From NCBI GenBank assembly GCA_012295275.1, contig CM022671.1:35977683-36041682 (forward strand): a stretch of 64,000 nt of DNA, given 5' to 3'. This stretch comes from Chrysomallon squamiferum. Lineage: Eukaryota > Mollusca > Gastropoda > Neomphalida > Peltospiridae. Position numbers and translations under genes: made by a program. Under the pieces are notes generated by a model. The model saw only the letters and a list, made by a program, of their open reading frames with translations, did no database searches and was not told the DNA's origin. Below, piece by piece: positions 46,160-59,014 of the stretch; within the stretch, counting starts at the first letter, position 1; every line of letters begins with the position of its first letter.

Positions 46160-47025
46160 ATTTAAAATTCTGAAAAATAATAATTAAAATAGTCTATTAC
46201 CGTGATAGATATTTTGGAAACATGAAATTTACTTTGTGTATCTGAGTGATCTCAAGCCATGGTTCTTTTCACCAGTGAACTTTGACAGGTCACACGAAAC
46301 GATATCGTCTGACTCAAAAATATATTTTTACTAACTGCATTGATGCACTATTAGAATTATTCATTGGTGATTAACGTAAAAGTTTTACTTTTCTGAAACA
46401 CGACAGACTTTTTTTTTTTGTCTTTCATGTTTCGCGTTTTTCCGTGATATTTTACCATTACCCTGACAGTGAATTATTAATTTGTGCTTGAGTATCTCAT
46501 TAAACTTTGATACGTTTGTATGATACCTTTATAAAAACTTCCAAATCATTTTATAGCAGTCGTCATTAAACACTGCTGTCTTTTCATTGTTTGTTGCTGA
46601 AAACTAAGAGATATAAAACTTTCATACGTTAATCCCAGAGAATATAAAAATTATGTAATATGCTGGTTACAGAATATTAATACCACTTTGTTGTACTATG
46701 CCTGGCTTATAGTGATCTGCAGCAAACAAACGTACGTATACGTAATTTACTATGAATTAACAAACAGCCAAAATAGTTATAGTTTTATGTTACGTTTTAA
46801 GCTTAAAGTTATTTTAGATTTAGTCAGATTGTGTGTGTGTGTGTGGGGGTTGTCACACACACACACACACACAGGTTGTTGTCAGGGCTGATTCTAGGGT
46901 ATTTTAATATCAAAATCCTAGCTGACGGCCGTGGAAATTTCCTTTGTCAGTTCTTTTATATAGTTTGATCAATAACATTACGAAAAAATAATCAGATTTT
47001 CAACAGCTGGATAGCATGTGGCAAC
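44610..47025. other. Intergenic with several microsatellites
   Basis: (ACAG)n then (GA)n at 45270-45350, (ACAT)n at 46056-46140 running into (AT)n to 46159, and a (GT)n/(CA)n inverted pair at 46831-46873. 45,480-46,050 is unique. No gene seen. Confidence 0.65.
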
Positions 47026-47027
47026 CT

Positions 47028-47261
47028 CTAACATGTAGCGCCCTCTAGCATGTAATGCCCTCTAGCATGTAATGCCCTCTAACATGTAGCGCCCTCAAGC
47101 ATGTAACGCCCTCTAGCATGTAATGCCCTCTAACATGTAACGCCCTCTAGCATGTAGCGCCCTCAAGCATGTAACGCCCTCTAGCATGTAATGCCCTCTA
47201 ACATGTAGCGCCCTCAAGCATGTAACGCCCTCTAGCATGTGGCGCCCTCTAGCATGTAGTT
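47028..47261. repeat. 17-bp minisatellite (about 14 units)
   Basis: Units are gcatgtaatgccctcta and the variant gcatgtagcgccctcaa, GC-richer than the surroundings. Confidence 0.93.
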
Positions 47262-48364
<1,103 letters not shown>

Positions 48365-48423
48365 AAGGGCGAGGCGAGGTGAGAGAGACAAAGATGAATG
48401 AAATAAGAATGTATTCAGTATAG

Positions 48424-48455
<32 letters not shown>

Positions 48456-48813
48456 TTGTCAGCAGATGTTTGAATTAACAAATTTGCAAATAAACGAACG
48501 AATGAACAGTGGTTTGATGATACGTCAATACATCTAATTAACATATTGTTTTATAAACGCTATTAAAACAAAAATTAGGTAATACAGAAAAGGGCGAGGT
48601 GAGGTGAGAGAGACAAAGATGAATGAAATAAGAATGTATTCAGTATAGTTGTTTTATATATATATATATTTTTTTTTTTGTCAGCAGATGTTTGAATTAA
48701 CAAATTTGCAAATAAACGAACGAATGAACAGTGGTTTGATGATACGTCAATACATCTAATTAACATATTGTTTTATAAACGTTATTAAAACAAAAATTAG
48801 GTAATACAGAAAA
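48365..48813. repeat. 225-bp direct tandem duplication
   Basis: Copy 1 (48365-48589) and copy 2 (48590-48813) share gggcgagg..., ttgtcagcagatgtttgaat and aatacagaaaa. They differ mainly in the length of an internal (TA)n and a few substitutions, so the duplication is recent. Confidence 0.93.
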
Positions 48814-49140
<327 letters not shown>

Positions 49141-49620
49141 AAAAAAAAAAAAACTAATAAAAAAAAAAAAACGCCCTGAAGAGAACTGATCCCATAACCA
49201 ACCGTTCAGCGGGTCAAACAGAGAATTCGTCTCCTGATACACGACAGGCGTGCACTGGCCGGGCGGCAGGTCACGTGACCCATTGTTATTGTGATGGCCG
49301 CGCGAAGCCCGGCTGACTCGCTTTCAGAACCGTTGCCGTTACTGTATTTTTAATCACACATCACCACCCTAAAGGCAAATATTAGACCTCATTTGTCAAA
49401 ATTACTGCACCACTGAGCTCCCACAAAGGTTTGCTGGATCGATCGATCGTAAGCATTTAAATAATTAACACAGTACCAGGGGATTCGCGCTGGAATGCGG
49501 CTTCGACTCGGCGAACGAGTAACGTTAGCTCGCAGTCTCTGGTGCAGTGTCGGCACGTAACGGGGATTAATAAGCACCATGTGAATTGCGATAACAAACA
49601 CAGTAACCACACATCTAGGT
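49141..49620. promoter_or_regulatory. GC-richer island with a palindromic E-box
   Basis: Unique sequence with GGTCACGTGACC (49269-49280), a perfect 12-bp palindrome around the CACGTG E-box, next to ATTGTTATTG (SOX-like) and GATGGCCGCGCG. It could be a promoter or enhancer; no transcript can be tied to it. Confidence 0.35.
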
Positions 49621-49745
49621 CGATAGCTTTTTTTTATTATTATTTACTTATTGTTCTTATTAATTTTGTTTTGTATTATATTTATTTATTTATTTATTTA
49701 TTATTATTAATATTATTGCTATTAGAATTATTTTTGTTGTCATCA

Positions 49746-49792
<47 letters not shown>

Positions 49793-49990
49793 AGTTTATC
49801 TTATTATGAGGATTTATCTCCGTTGGTTAAGAATCGAACTCTATAAATTCTCAAAAACATTTTTACCTGATTAGTTATAAAAATACCAAATAAAACAATA
49901 CTTTCATTCTGTAGATTTTCTAAAGCATTAAACCCTTTCGTGTTAACGTGAATACTTGTTTATATACATTCCCACCAGTGTTTTAGAAAT

Positions 49991-50071
<81 letters not shown>

Positions 50072-50513
50072 CACATATTTACTCTCTCTTTCTTTAAACA
50101 TAAAACGTACAGTTTTGACTAAACGCTTTTGGACGTTTTCTTTAAGGACGTATTTCTGCGATGCGTGTTTTGAACTGATAATTTATGTCATTATTTACAG
50201 CACGCGCGTCCCTCGTGTCCCCACATCAACAAACCCAAGTCAGCTCAGTTTCAGTTGAAAACTGTAAACTGATTAAACAACACATTAAATTTGTCAGCAC
50301 GTTTAACACATAACGAACAAAAGAGGACAAAAAAATAAAAATAAATGCTGGTAATTCAGAAATAAAAACATGCACAAATAAGTGACTGATTATTTTTTGG
50401 TGTTATTAAAATAATTCTGCACGCAGATGTGGTTTCATCTTGTATAAACAAAATAATGATATGAAACTGCGACTTCACACGCGATCACCTCATTTTTGGA
50501 ACTAAATGGCGAC

Positions 50514-50601
<88 letters not shown>

Positions 50602-50892
50602 AACGTTTAAACATGAGTAAACATTATGTTTGCTAATGTATCCACAATAAAGATTAATCTAGTATTACTTTAAATATTAAACAGACTTAATGATATCAAT
50701 TACCATTAACGATTTCTGGAAATCCACGGAAATACGGCTAGCCGGAACTGCTACATTACCTGGCTTGTTTTCTCCGACTCGGTGAAGATTGATATTTTCA
50801 TTTAAATAAACATTCAATTCAGCTACTTACAAGCTGTCCCCAAGTGTTACTTTACCGCATTACTGTTTATTAAAAGAATCATATTTCAGCTA

Positions 50893-50933
<41 letters not shown>

Positions 50934-51512
50934 CAACAATAATCATAATAATAGTAATATATATACGAAAAAAAAACAACATTTTTTACATTATATAAAT
51001 AAGTTAAATAAATATGCAAAATGGCTCTCTCTTCCTGTGTTTGAACTGAACCGTGTGCATCAAATAATATTACAGTAATGTAACTTTATAATATAAATAA
51101 TACTGTTTTGATGATAGCAAGTACTGAACATACATTTATTGTTGTCTTCAAATCAGTCACATTATAATAGTCACATAATTTTTAATCTGTGTGTAGCTAC
51201 GGAGTATTCAAGTATCTAAAATTGTAATGAACACACAATATTTAGAAAACTGATTTGTCACTTCAAGCCAGTGTCAGTGTTAGTGTTAGTGTGTTAGTTA
51301 CGAAAAAAGATGTTACGTCAGCGGCCTAACAGTTCCCCAATTAAATATAGCAGAAGGTTATCCATATACATACGGTCTTAAGTGACGTGATGTAAGCAAT
51401 AACGTAAATTAATTATCTACATTCTGTTATTATGTAATATTTGTTAAAGGATTATTATAAATGTTTTATTAACGTTTTATATATGTGTGTATATATGTAT
51501 GTATGTATGTAT

Positions 51513-51545
<33 letters not shown>

Positions 51546-51740
51546 AACACACACACATATATATATATGATGTAATATGTGTTAAATTGCATATAAATAT
51601 AATTAATTGCATTCTGGTGTAAATTATTCTTATTATATCAAAACACTTTAAAAAAAAAAATTAAAAAATTAAAATTCTGAAACCAAACAACATTACATCC
51701 AGCATCTAGCGAATCCAACCTTTCTTTAGCTATATACCGA
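49621..51740. other. Intergenic, microsatellite-rich
   Basis: (TTA)n at 49746-49790, (TC)n at 49992-50068 and 50518-50597, (AAT)n at 50898-50930 and (CA)n at 51519-51542. The rest is AT-rich unique sequence. Confidence 0.65.
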
Positions 51741-51741
51741 T

Positions 51742-52632
51742 AAAATATCATATTGATGAAACAATATACCGATAAAATGCCATATTTATGACATAATATA
51801 CGATAAAGTGACATATTGATGAAATGATATATTGATAAAGTGACATATTGATGAAACAATATACCGATAAAATGCCATATTTATGACATAATATACGATA
51901 AAGTGACATATTGATGAAATGATATATTGATAAAGTGACATATTGATGAAACAATATACCGATAAAATGCCATATTTATGACATAATATACGATAAAGTG
52001 ACGTATTGATGAAATGATATATTGATAAAGTGACATATTGATGAAACAATATACCGATAAAATGCCATATTTATGACATAATATATGATAAAGTGACATA
52101 TTGATGAAATGATGTATTGATAAAGTGACATATTGATGAAACAATGTATTGATAAAGTGACATATTGATGAAATAATATATTGATAAAGTGATATATTGA
52201 TGAAATGATGTATTGATAAAGTGACATATTGATGAAATGATATATTGATAAAGTGACATATTGATGAAATAATATATTGATAAAGTGACATATTGATGAA
52301 ACAATATACCGATAAAATGCCATATTTATGACATAATATACGATAAAGTGACATATTGATGAAATGATGTATTGATAAAGTGACATATTGATGAAACAAT
52401 GTATTGATAAAGTGACATATTGATGAAACAATATATTGATAAAGTGATATATTGATGAAATGATGTATTGATAAAGTGACATATTGATGAAATGATGTAT
52501 TGATAAAGTGACATATTGATGAAATGATGTATTGATAAAGTGACATATTGATGAAACAATATATTGATAAAGTGATATATTGATGAAATGATGTATTGAT
52601 AAAGTGACATATTGATGAAATGATAAACTGAT
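51742..52632. repeat. 32-bp minisatellite with a 95-bp higher-order unit
   Basis: The basic unit is gataaagtgacatattgatg plus 12 bp. In the left half, units of 32, 31 and 32 bp form a 95-bp higher-order repeat; the right half is mainly simple 32-bp units. All minus frames are open, giving false ORFs up to 253 codons. Confidence 0.95.
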
Positions 52633-53739
52633 GAAAGTGCATGTTAAGTGCAGCGAGTGTACAGCTACATTAACATAAATATTAGTGGTTACATGTGCCC
52701 TAAAGGAATTAATTAAATTTTAAACATAATTTGATTTTACGTAACTTGCAAACACACATGCATATTAAAACATACACGCAACTGCAGATACCTACATACA
52801 CAAACACATTCACAAACATATACATATACACACATAGACAAACACACACACATACACGAACACAGTCACATTACCAAACACATACACAAACATACACAAA
52901 TACATACATATACAAAAACACATACACACACATACACAACTCATACAAAAACATATACACAAATACGTACACATACACATACAAAAGCACATACACACAG
53001 TTAAGATAAATACGTGTCCTGCAGAATTTATTTTCTCGTCGAAATTTTTTGAGTATTCAAATTTCAGTGTAAGGATGAAATTCAGTTTGTCTAATTTTAA
53101 ACAAATAAACAAAATAATAAACAAACTAAACAAAACAAAACAAATAAACGCGTTCATAAGAATATTGAAAGATCAGCTATTAATAAGAAAAAAACCTCGT
53201 TGTTTCAGCGTAACTGTTCTTATAAAATATTAACTGACTATTGGCTGGCAGTCGTAATGGTATTACACATTGATTACATTTCTAATACTTGAAACCAGAT
53301 ATGATAATAAGCTGGTTGTAACGATGACGATAACAACAACAACAACAACAACAACAGTAATAAATAAATAAATAATACAAAGTTAATACGGAATTTATCA
53401 TTAATCATCTTCTTTTTTTTTTTCTTTTGTTAAGTTTTCGCCAAACTTCGTTTTTTTACGGTATAAACAATTGTATGACGTCATTAGCTACATTAAGCTG
53501 TGTTAGCTAATGAAACAATCGCTGCAAGGTAACTAATTTAAATTTATATTTTCAAACAAACAGTCTTTTCGGTGAATGTAAAATAGATAATTTTTGTTAG
53601 CATGTAAATATGTATGTAACTGAAAAAGATAAAACAATATGAAACGTGCATAAAATACAGAATTAACTTTATCAACAATAATAATATTATTAACGACAGT
53701 AACAACAGTAGCAACAATAACAACAACAACAACAGTAGT

Positions 53740-53797
<58 letters not shown>

Positions 53798-55565
53798 ATT
53801 AAAAAGTAAAGCTAATAAAGAAATATTTACTCGTATCACAGAAAGATAAAAGATCAATATTAGTAATTTCATCATTTTCTGTAATCAGCTGTTATAAAAT
53901 AATCAAATATCAATATTTACGAGGTTTCAATATTGACAATTAACCGCTGCTAATCGATATAAAAAAGAAAAGAAAAAAGAAATCTGGTGTATGAAAAGTA
54001 AGCGATGCGAAGTCCTCTCTGATGTGATTTGACGCTAGGTTAGATCCTTTATTCACCTCATATCTACGTTTTTATGTCTTTAATTTTTTTGTGTATTAAA
54101 TGTAATAAAAAGCGAAAATCGATGTCAAGCGAGTTCAGCGTATCGACAGTCAGGAGAAAAAAAAAATAGTTTGAAATTATTTTACGTAAATTCACAAGTG
54201 ATCGATTGTAAAATAGTAAATTTAGTGTACAAAAAAAAAAAAAATAATAATAATAATTCATTAGAGTGTATTCAGTCAAAGTTATCATTCAGTTTAAATG
54301 CACGCTAAAATTTTATTTATGAAGATAAATGCACGATCAAAAATTTTTTTTTTATTAGGATTTATTTGATCAGATTAATCTTTATAACGATATATATATA
54401 TATATATATGATAAAAATATTTTTGTAAAGATTTATACCATAATAATTTTATCTTGTATTTATTTTAAAAAAAAAAAAAATTTTTTTTTATACTTATTGC
54501 AACCGGATATCTGTTTAGATAATTTTTATATAATTTATACATAATGAATTTAAATATATAGATTTAAACACAGAACGCTGTTACTATAAATATATACACG
54601 ACAGAATATGTTTATGTGTCAATAAAACCGATTACAAATCAGGAAAATTTAATTTTTAATTGATCTTTCTTATAGAAAGTAAAACACTAATCTGCCAGTG
54701 AGGGTCATTGGCTGGAACGGGAAATAATTAAAAGAGGGCAGTAAGCAGAGTTGATGACGTGAACCATTGTACGCGAAAGATTTCTCAGCATAATCTGTTG
54801 TAATATCATATTTTAAAAAACTGAAAATAAAAAAAACGAATAAAAAAAACCCATTGCTGTTGTAAGTTAAAGACAAGAAGTTACAAAGCCTCAGAGTAAT
54901 TTTGTGTTTGTCATTTATTTCAAATGTCACTGTATTTTAAAAACTCTTTTATAAAAGCCGTGAAATCAGATTTCATTTCTGATTCCAGAAGCCACTGGGA
55001 ATACTTTTATTTCAAATACTGACAAAAGAAAAAAAAAAGTAATAAAAGAATTCACTTAAAAACCCCAAAGCAGGAAAAAAAAAAAATAAAAAAAAAAAAA
55101 AAAAAAGATTTTATTTAACCTTCTGTTTACTAGAACCAGTTGAAAATGAAGTAAAATTATTTCCTCTTGTTTGTTTTGTGTTTAAAGACATCAGTAAACA
55201 AAGAAACCCTATTAACACTGCATGTAAACAGTTGACGAGGGGGGTTAGCAAAACAGAGGTTTCAGAATGTGTGTCGCTCCAGTGTTGTTACATCATGGAT
55301 TGTATCAGCGAAATAAAAACAACTCTGAATCACAAAGAAATGTTTTAAAATTCACACGCACAGACACACATAGACATTTATACACAACCACATGCAAATA
55401 CACATACATACATACGTACGTGCACACATATATACACATAAATACATATAAAAATATATCTGTGTGTATAAATATATATATACTCACTCAAGCATACACA
55501 CATAGACAAATGCACTCACCATCTAAATATGACTGTCGTATTAATAACTTTCTTACTCTGTGAAT
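52633..55565. other. Intergenic, no gene seen
   Basis: ACAC/ACAT-rich sequence at 52750-53000 and 55370-55510, (AG)n at 53744-53794, A-tracts near 54468 and 55075-55107, a CRE (TGACGTCA) at 53476-53483. Confidence 0.6.
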
Positions 55566-55582
55566 CTACACTGTACCGCGTA

Positions 55583-55735
55583 GTGTCAAAAATACGCTAT
55601 GTACTAAATACAGACTTGTATCAAATATACGTTATGTACTAAATACAGACTTGTATCAAATATACGTTATGTACTAAATACAGACTTGTATCAAAAATAC
55701 GTTATGTACTAAATACAGACATGTATCAAATATAA
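55583..55735. repeat. 35-bp minisatellite (about 4 units)
   Basis: Unit acgttatgtactaaatacag plus acttgtatcaaatat, nearly identical copies. Confidence 0.92.
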
Positions 55736-56113
55736 ATATAAAACTAAACAAGTCTCATGTATTAAACCATACAGAAAATATAACTTAACTTTATACAACA
55801 TAACTGCTATCCTGTGAGCAGAACAAAATAAGGTGAACACATTGATATCTCTGTCTTACTGTACGTATGTGTTCTATTGCATGTCTTTCATATATGTCTG
55901 TATGTTAGTCCGTCTGTTTAAAATGCAAAATGTCTGTCTGTCTGTCTGTCTGTTCGTAAATTGTATATTATCACGAACTGATAAAAAGCCAACAGTTTTC
56001 TTTAAAAGTATGGTCATTAAAGACTTCGTTTTAAAAACTTTGATTCATTGATTGTTTTTGATTTTGATTGATTTATTTATTTACATATTTACTCATTTAT
56101 TTATTTATTTGAT

Positions 56114-56156
<43 letters not shown>

Positions 56157-56297
56157 CTCATTTATTTTATTTTGTTTGTTCCTCACCAATACCTGACTTA
56201 ATATTGTTTCTTTAAAGCACAGATGTATAAAATAACATTTTTAGCTTTTCTCTTTGGTTCTGCTGGGATATTTTCAATGTGTAATAACTACAAATAC

Positions 56298-56349
<52 letters not shown>

Positions 56350-56541
56350 CTGCTATTGTTTTCCGGATGTTTACTGGTTTTTGTTTCAGAAACGAATAAA
56401 TAAATACTGACCAGCCGTCACTGCATTAATAACAGCAGCAGATACAATTACTCGTGAAGACAAAATGATACGAATCTAGCAACACAAGCGAATACTGACA
56501 CTAATTAATTGTTTGTTGTTTTTACTAGCCAGAAGCTTTTT

Positions 56542-56605
<64 letters not shown>

Positions 56606-57180
56606 ATCTGTTTATATATATATATATACATATATAATCTGTCTATATATACATGTATGTATGTGTGTACGCGTGTCGTTTTATCATCTTTAATATAAAA
56701 TTATTATTATTATTATTACTACTATTATTATTATTTCTATTATTATTATTATTATTATTATTATTTCTATTATTATTTCTATTATTATTAAATATTATTA
56801 AATATTGAGATATCGCCATTGATTATGATGAAAATAGCTAACTTATTTTCATTAACACGGTATTCATGGAACTGCAGCAGCTGTCGTGTAAGCCATCGCG
56901 CACGTGGCGCACCGGATATAGGTTTTTGTTTCTTAATCCCTCCAAGTTTCAGTAGAGCATCTCGTCAACAGCTTATGTATTGACACGTCGCCGTAGTCGT
57001 GGCAACGCTGACTAGCAGCATTATGTGTAAACAAAGAGAAAAACAACTGGCAATATTTCACCTGAATAATATATTTTGCATAGACAATGAAGGTTGTAAG
57101 ACACAAGGAAAAGTGACATTTTGTTTTTGAAAAGAATTAAAACAAGTAATAAAACGAAAACAAACCTGTAAGATGAGATA
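55736..57180. other. Intergenic with simple repeats
   Basis: (TTTA)n at 56090-56160, (TTA)n at 56299-56350, (TC)n at 56544-56604 and (TTA)n at 56700-56790. 56,860-57,020 is GC-richer unique sequence. Confidence 0.65.
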
Positions 57181-57800
57181 AAAATCCATAATTTCATAAT
57201 GGAAACACGTAACGAATGTAAACAAGAATTCTGGAAAACCAGGACAAACGTACGTTGAGTAGTTCTAAGAAACCAGGAGCAAAACATTTCCACTGATGTT
57301 GAATCCAATGGCGTTTTTTTTTTTTTTCTTCTTCTTTTTTAAAAAAAAAAAAAAAAACCAAAAAAACCTGCAGCATGCTGATTTTAAAACCAGGAAAATT
57401 TATCCTGAGTTTCTAAACACAATAAACTTCCTCTGCTAAAAATCCAAATTTTAATTTGATAAAGTTTTCAACTGCAAATGGCTCCTGAAAACCAGGACAA
57501 TAATAAAATCAGTGGTTTTAAAATTTTACTGTTTTGACTGCTCCTTGTTGTTGAAAAGTATTCAGAAGTTTCTAGAAAACAGAAACAACGAACTCCTCCT
57601 TCTAAAAATCCGAAATCTAGTTTGTAAATCCAAATTGTTTTTCGATGTAACGAAGATCGCATACTCGATAAGAAAAAAAAAGAAGGAAAAGAACAAAAAA
57701 TATTCCAAAATTGAAGAATAAAGAAGAAGAACCCGCGAAGCATGGAAATCCGCGTGTTTCCAGTCAGTGTTAGAAATACTGTAGAAAAACTGGAAGAAAA
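57180..57800. repeat. Degenerate dispersed repeat downstream of the Kv gene
   Basis: Phrases recur with divergence: AAACCAGGA at about 57237, 57273, 57388 and 57490, and CTAAAAATCC at about 57436 and 57602 with similar flanks. This suggests an old tandem or dispersed repeat of roughly 130-170 bp. Confidence 0.45.
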
Positions 57801-57909
57801 ACATCCTAGCTAGGCACAGGATGCGAAAATCTAGTAACGTGACAAAGTATTTTGCTCCGTTCTAAATATACAAGATAAAATTTATGAGTAAAAAATATTT
57901 TTGATATTA

Positions 57910-57915
57910 TTTATT
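57910..57915 (-). terminator. Candidate AATAAA signal of the Kv gene
   Basis: Minus-strand AATAAA about 300 bp after the stop codon. Confidence 0.3.
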
Positions 57916-58151
57916 AGTCTATCACTAGTGTATGAAATTAAAATAATTTAAAATCTTAGGAAACTTGTAGAAATTTGAAAGACAAAAACGTGTGTGTGTG
58001 TGTGTGAAAGAGTTAAATCAAATAGAAATGTGACACATCTATATTAAACTGGATTAAAAAGGTGTGTGAAAGACAAATTGTTAAAACATTATTATTAAAA
58101 ATTGTGTGTTGATCAAACATAGTCGTATCAGAGTTAAGTGTTAATAAAAAG

Positions 58152-58184
<33 letters not shown>

Positions 58185-58210
58185 TCAAACATAATTTTTA
58201 AATGTTTCGG

Positions 58211-59014
58211 TCACATTTTCCCGCGTCCAGTTTTATGTGCATAAAATTTATTAAAATTTTCTGTGATAATCGGAACTGGAATGGATAAAGTGAGGACTCC
58301 AGATATCGCACAGATACACCCGATAAACCTACCCCAGGGACCCATGGGTACCTTGTCTCCATACCCCACCGTTGTCATGGTGATTATGGCCCACCAGAAC
58401 CCGTCTGGAATGCTAGTTATTTGCGAATCGGGCCTGCCGAGTTCTGCATAGTAAATTGCACTGGAGAACAGCAGAATACAGACGATGATAGCGACAAGGA
58501 AGAGGAGGAGGCCCTGCAGGCTTGCCTTGAACGTCAACACGAGGACCTGCAGTCCAGCCGAGTGCTTGGTCAGCTTGAAAATCCTCACCAACCTGATGAC
58601 TCGGAGGAAGGCGAGCGAGGCGCTCGACTTGGCGCTCTCGCAGTTCATGCTGGAGAGGACGTTGATGAGGGTCACGTAGAAGGGGATGACCGCGGTCAGG
58701 TCGACGAGGTTCTTGAAGTCCTTGAAGAACGCGGGTTTGTTGGGACACACCACGATGCGGATGAGAACCTCGATCGTGAACCACGCGGTGCACGAACTCT
58801 CGATGAGGAAAAACGGGTCCACGAAGTTGGGTAACTTGTCCGGGGTGCAGTGACTCTTGGAGAACTCCGGGAACGTCTCCACACAGAACAACACGATGGA
58901 CAACAACGTAACGATCACTGAGAAAATAGCAACTGCATAAGCCAAGCAGGAAGTTTCCGGGTACTCCATAACCATCCACACTTTTCGTTTCCACCCTCGG
59001 TGCGGAAGCATCAC
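58211..59014 (-). CDS. Kv1-like channel, C-terminal frame (S1-S6 and pore, ~267 codons)
   Basis: In this frame: linker LPHRGWKRKVWMVMEYPE, S1 (~23-47), S2 (~72-92), S3 (~103-122), S4 (134-150, R138, R141, R144, K147, K150 at every third residue), S5 (~165-188), pore helix and filter DGFWWAIITMTTVGYGD (204-220), S6 with PVP at 246-248, and a 19-residue tail ending GRGKM. No splice donor is evident near the stop, so the short tail seems real. Confidence 0.88.
   Translation of the reverse strand: MMLPHRGWKRKVWMVMEYPETSCLAYAVAIFSVIVTLLSIVLFCVETFPEFSKSHCTPDKLPNFVDPFFLIESSCTAWFTIEVLIRIVVCPNKPAFFKDFKNLVDLTAVIPFYVTLINVLSSMNCESAKSSASLAFLRVIRLVRIFKLTKHSAGLQVLVLTFKASLQGLLLFLVAIIVCILLFSSAIYYAELGRPDSQITSIPDGFWWAIITMTTVGYGDKVPMGPWGRFIGCICAISGVLTLSIPVPIITENFNKFYAHKTGRGKM

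Noticed and set aside
49815-49860. tRNA-like phrase GAGTTCGATTC on the minus strand
   Set aside because: Only a partial B-box; no A-box at the right distance and no cloverleaf.
51881-52642. 253-codon minus-strand ORF and its overlapping relatives
   Set aside because: It lies wholly in the 32-bp minisatellite. The peptide just cycles FHQYVTLS-like phrases and several frames are equally open.
58150-58181. Poly-A run beside the intronless Kv gene as a retrogene tail
   Set aside because: The A-tract is on the plus strand, so it is a T-tract for the minus-strand gene, the wrong orientation. Kv1 coding regions are often intronless anyway.
58413-58994. 193-codon minus and 137-codon plus ORFs over the Kv region
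   Set aside because: Shadow frames of GC-rich channel coding sequence; no homology, whereas the Kv frame has all motifs.
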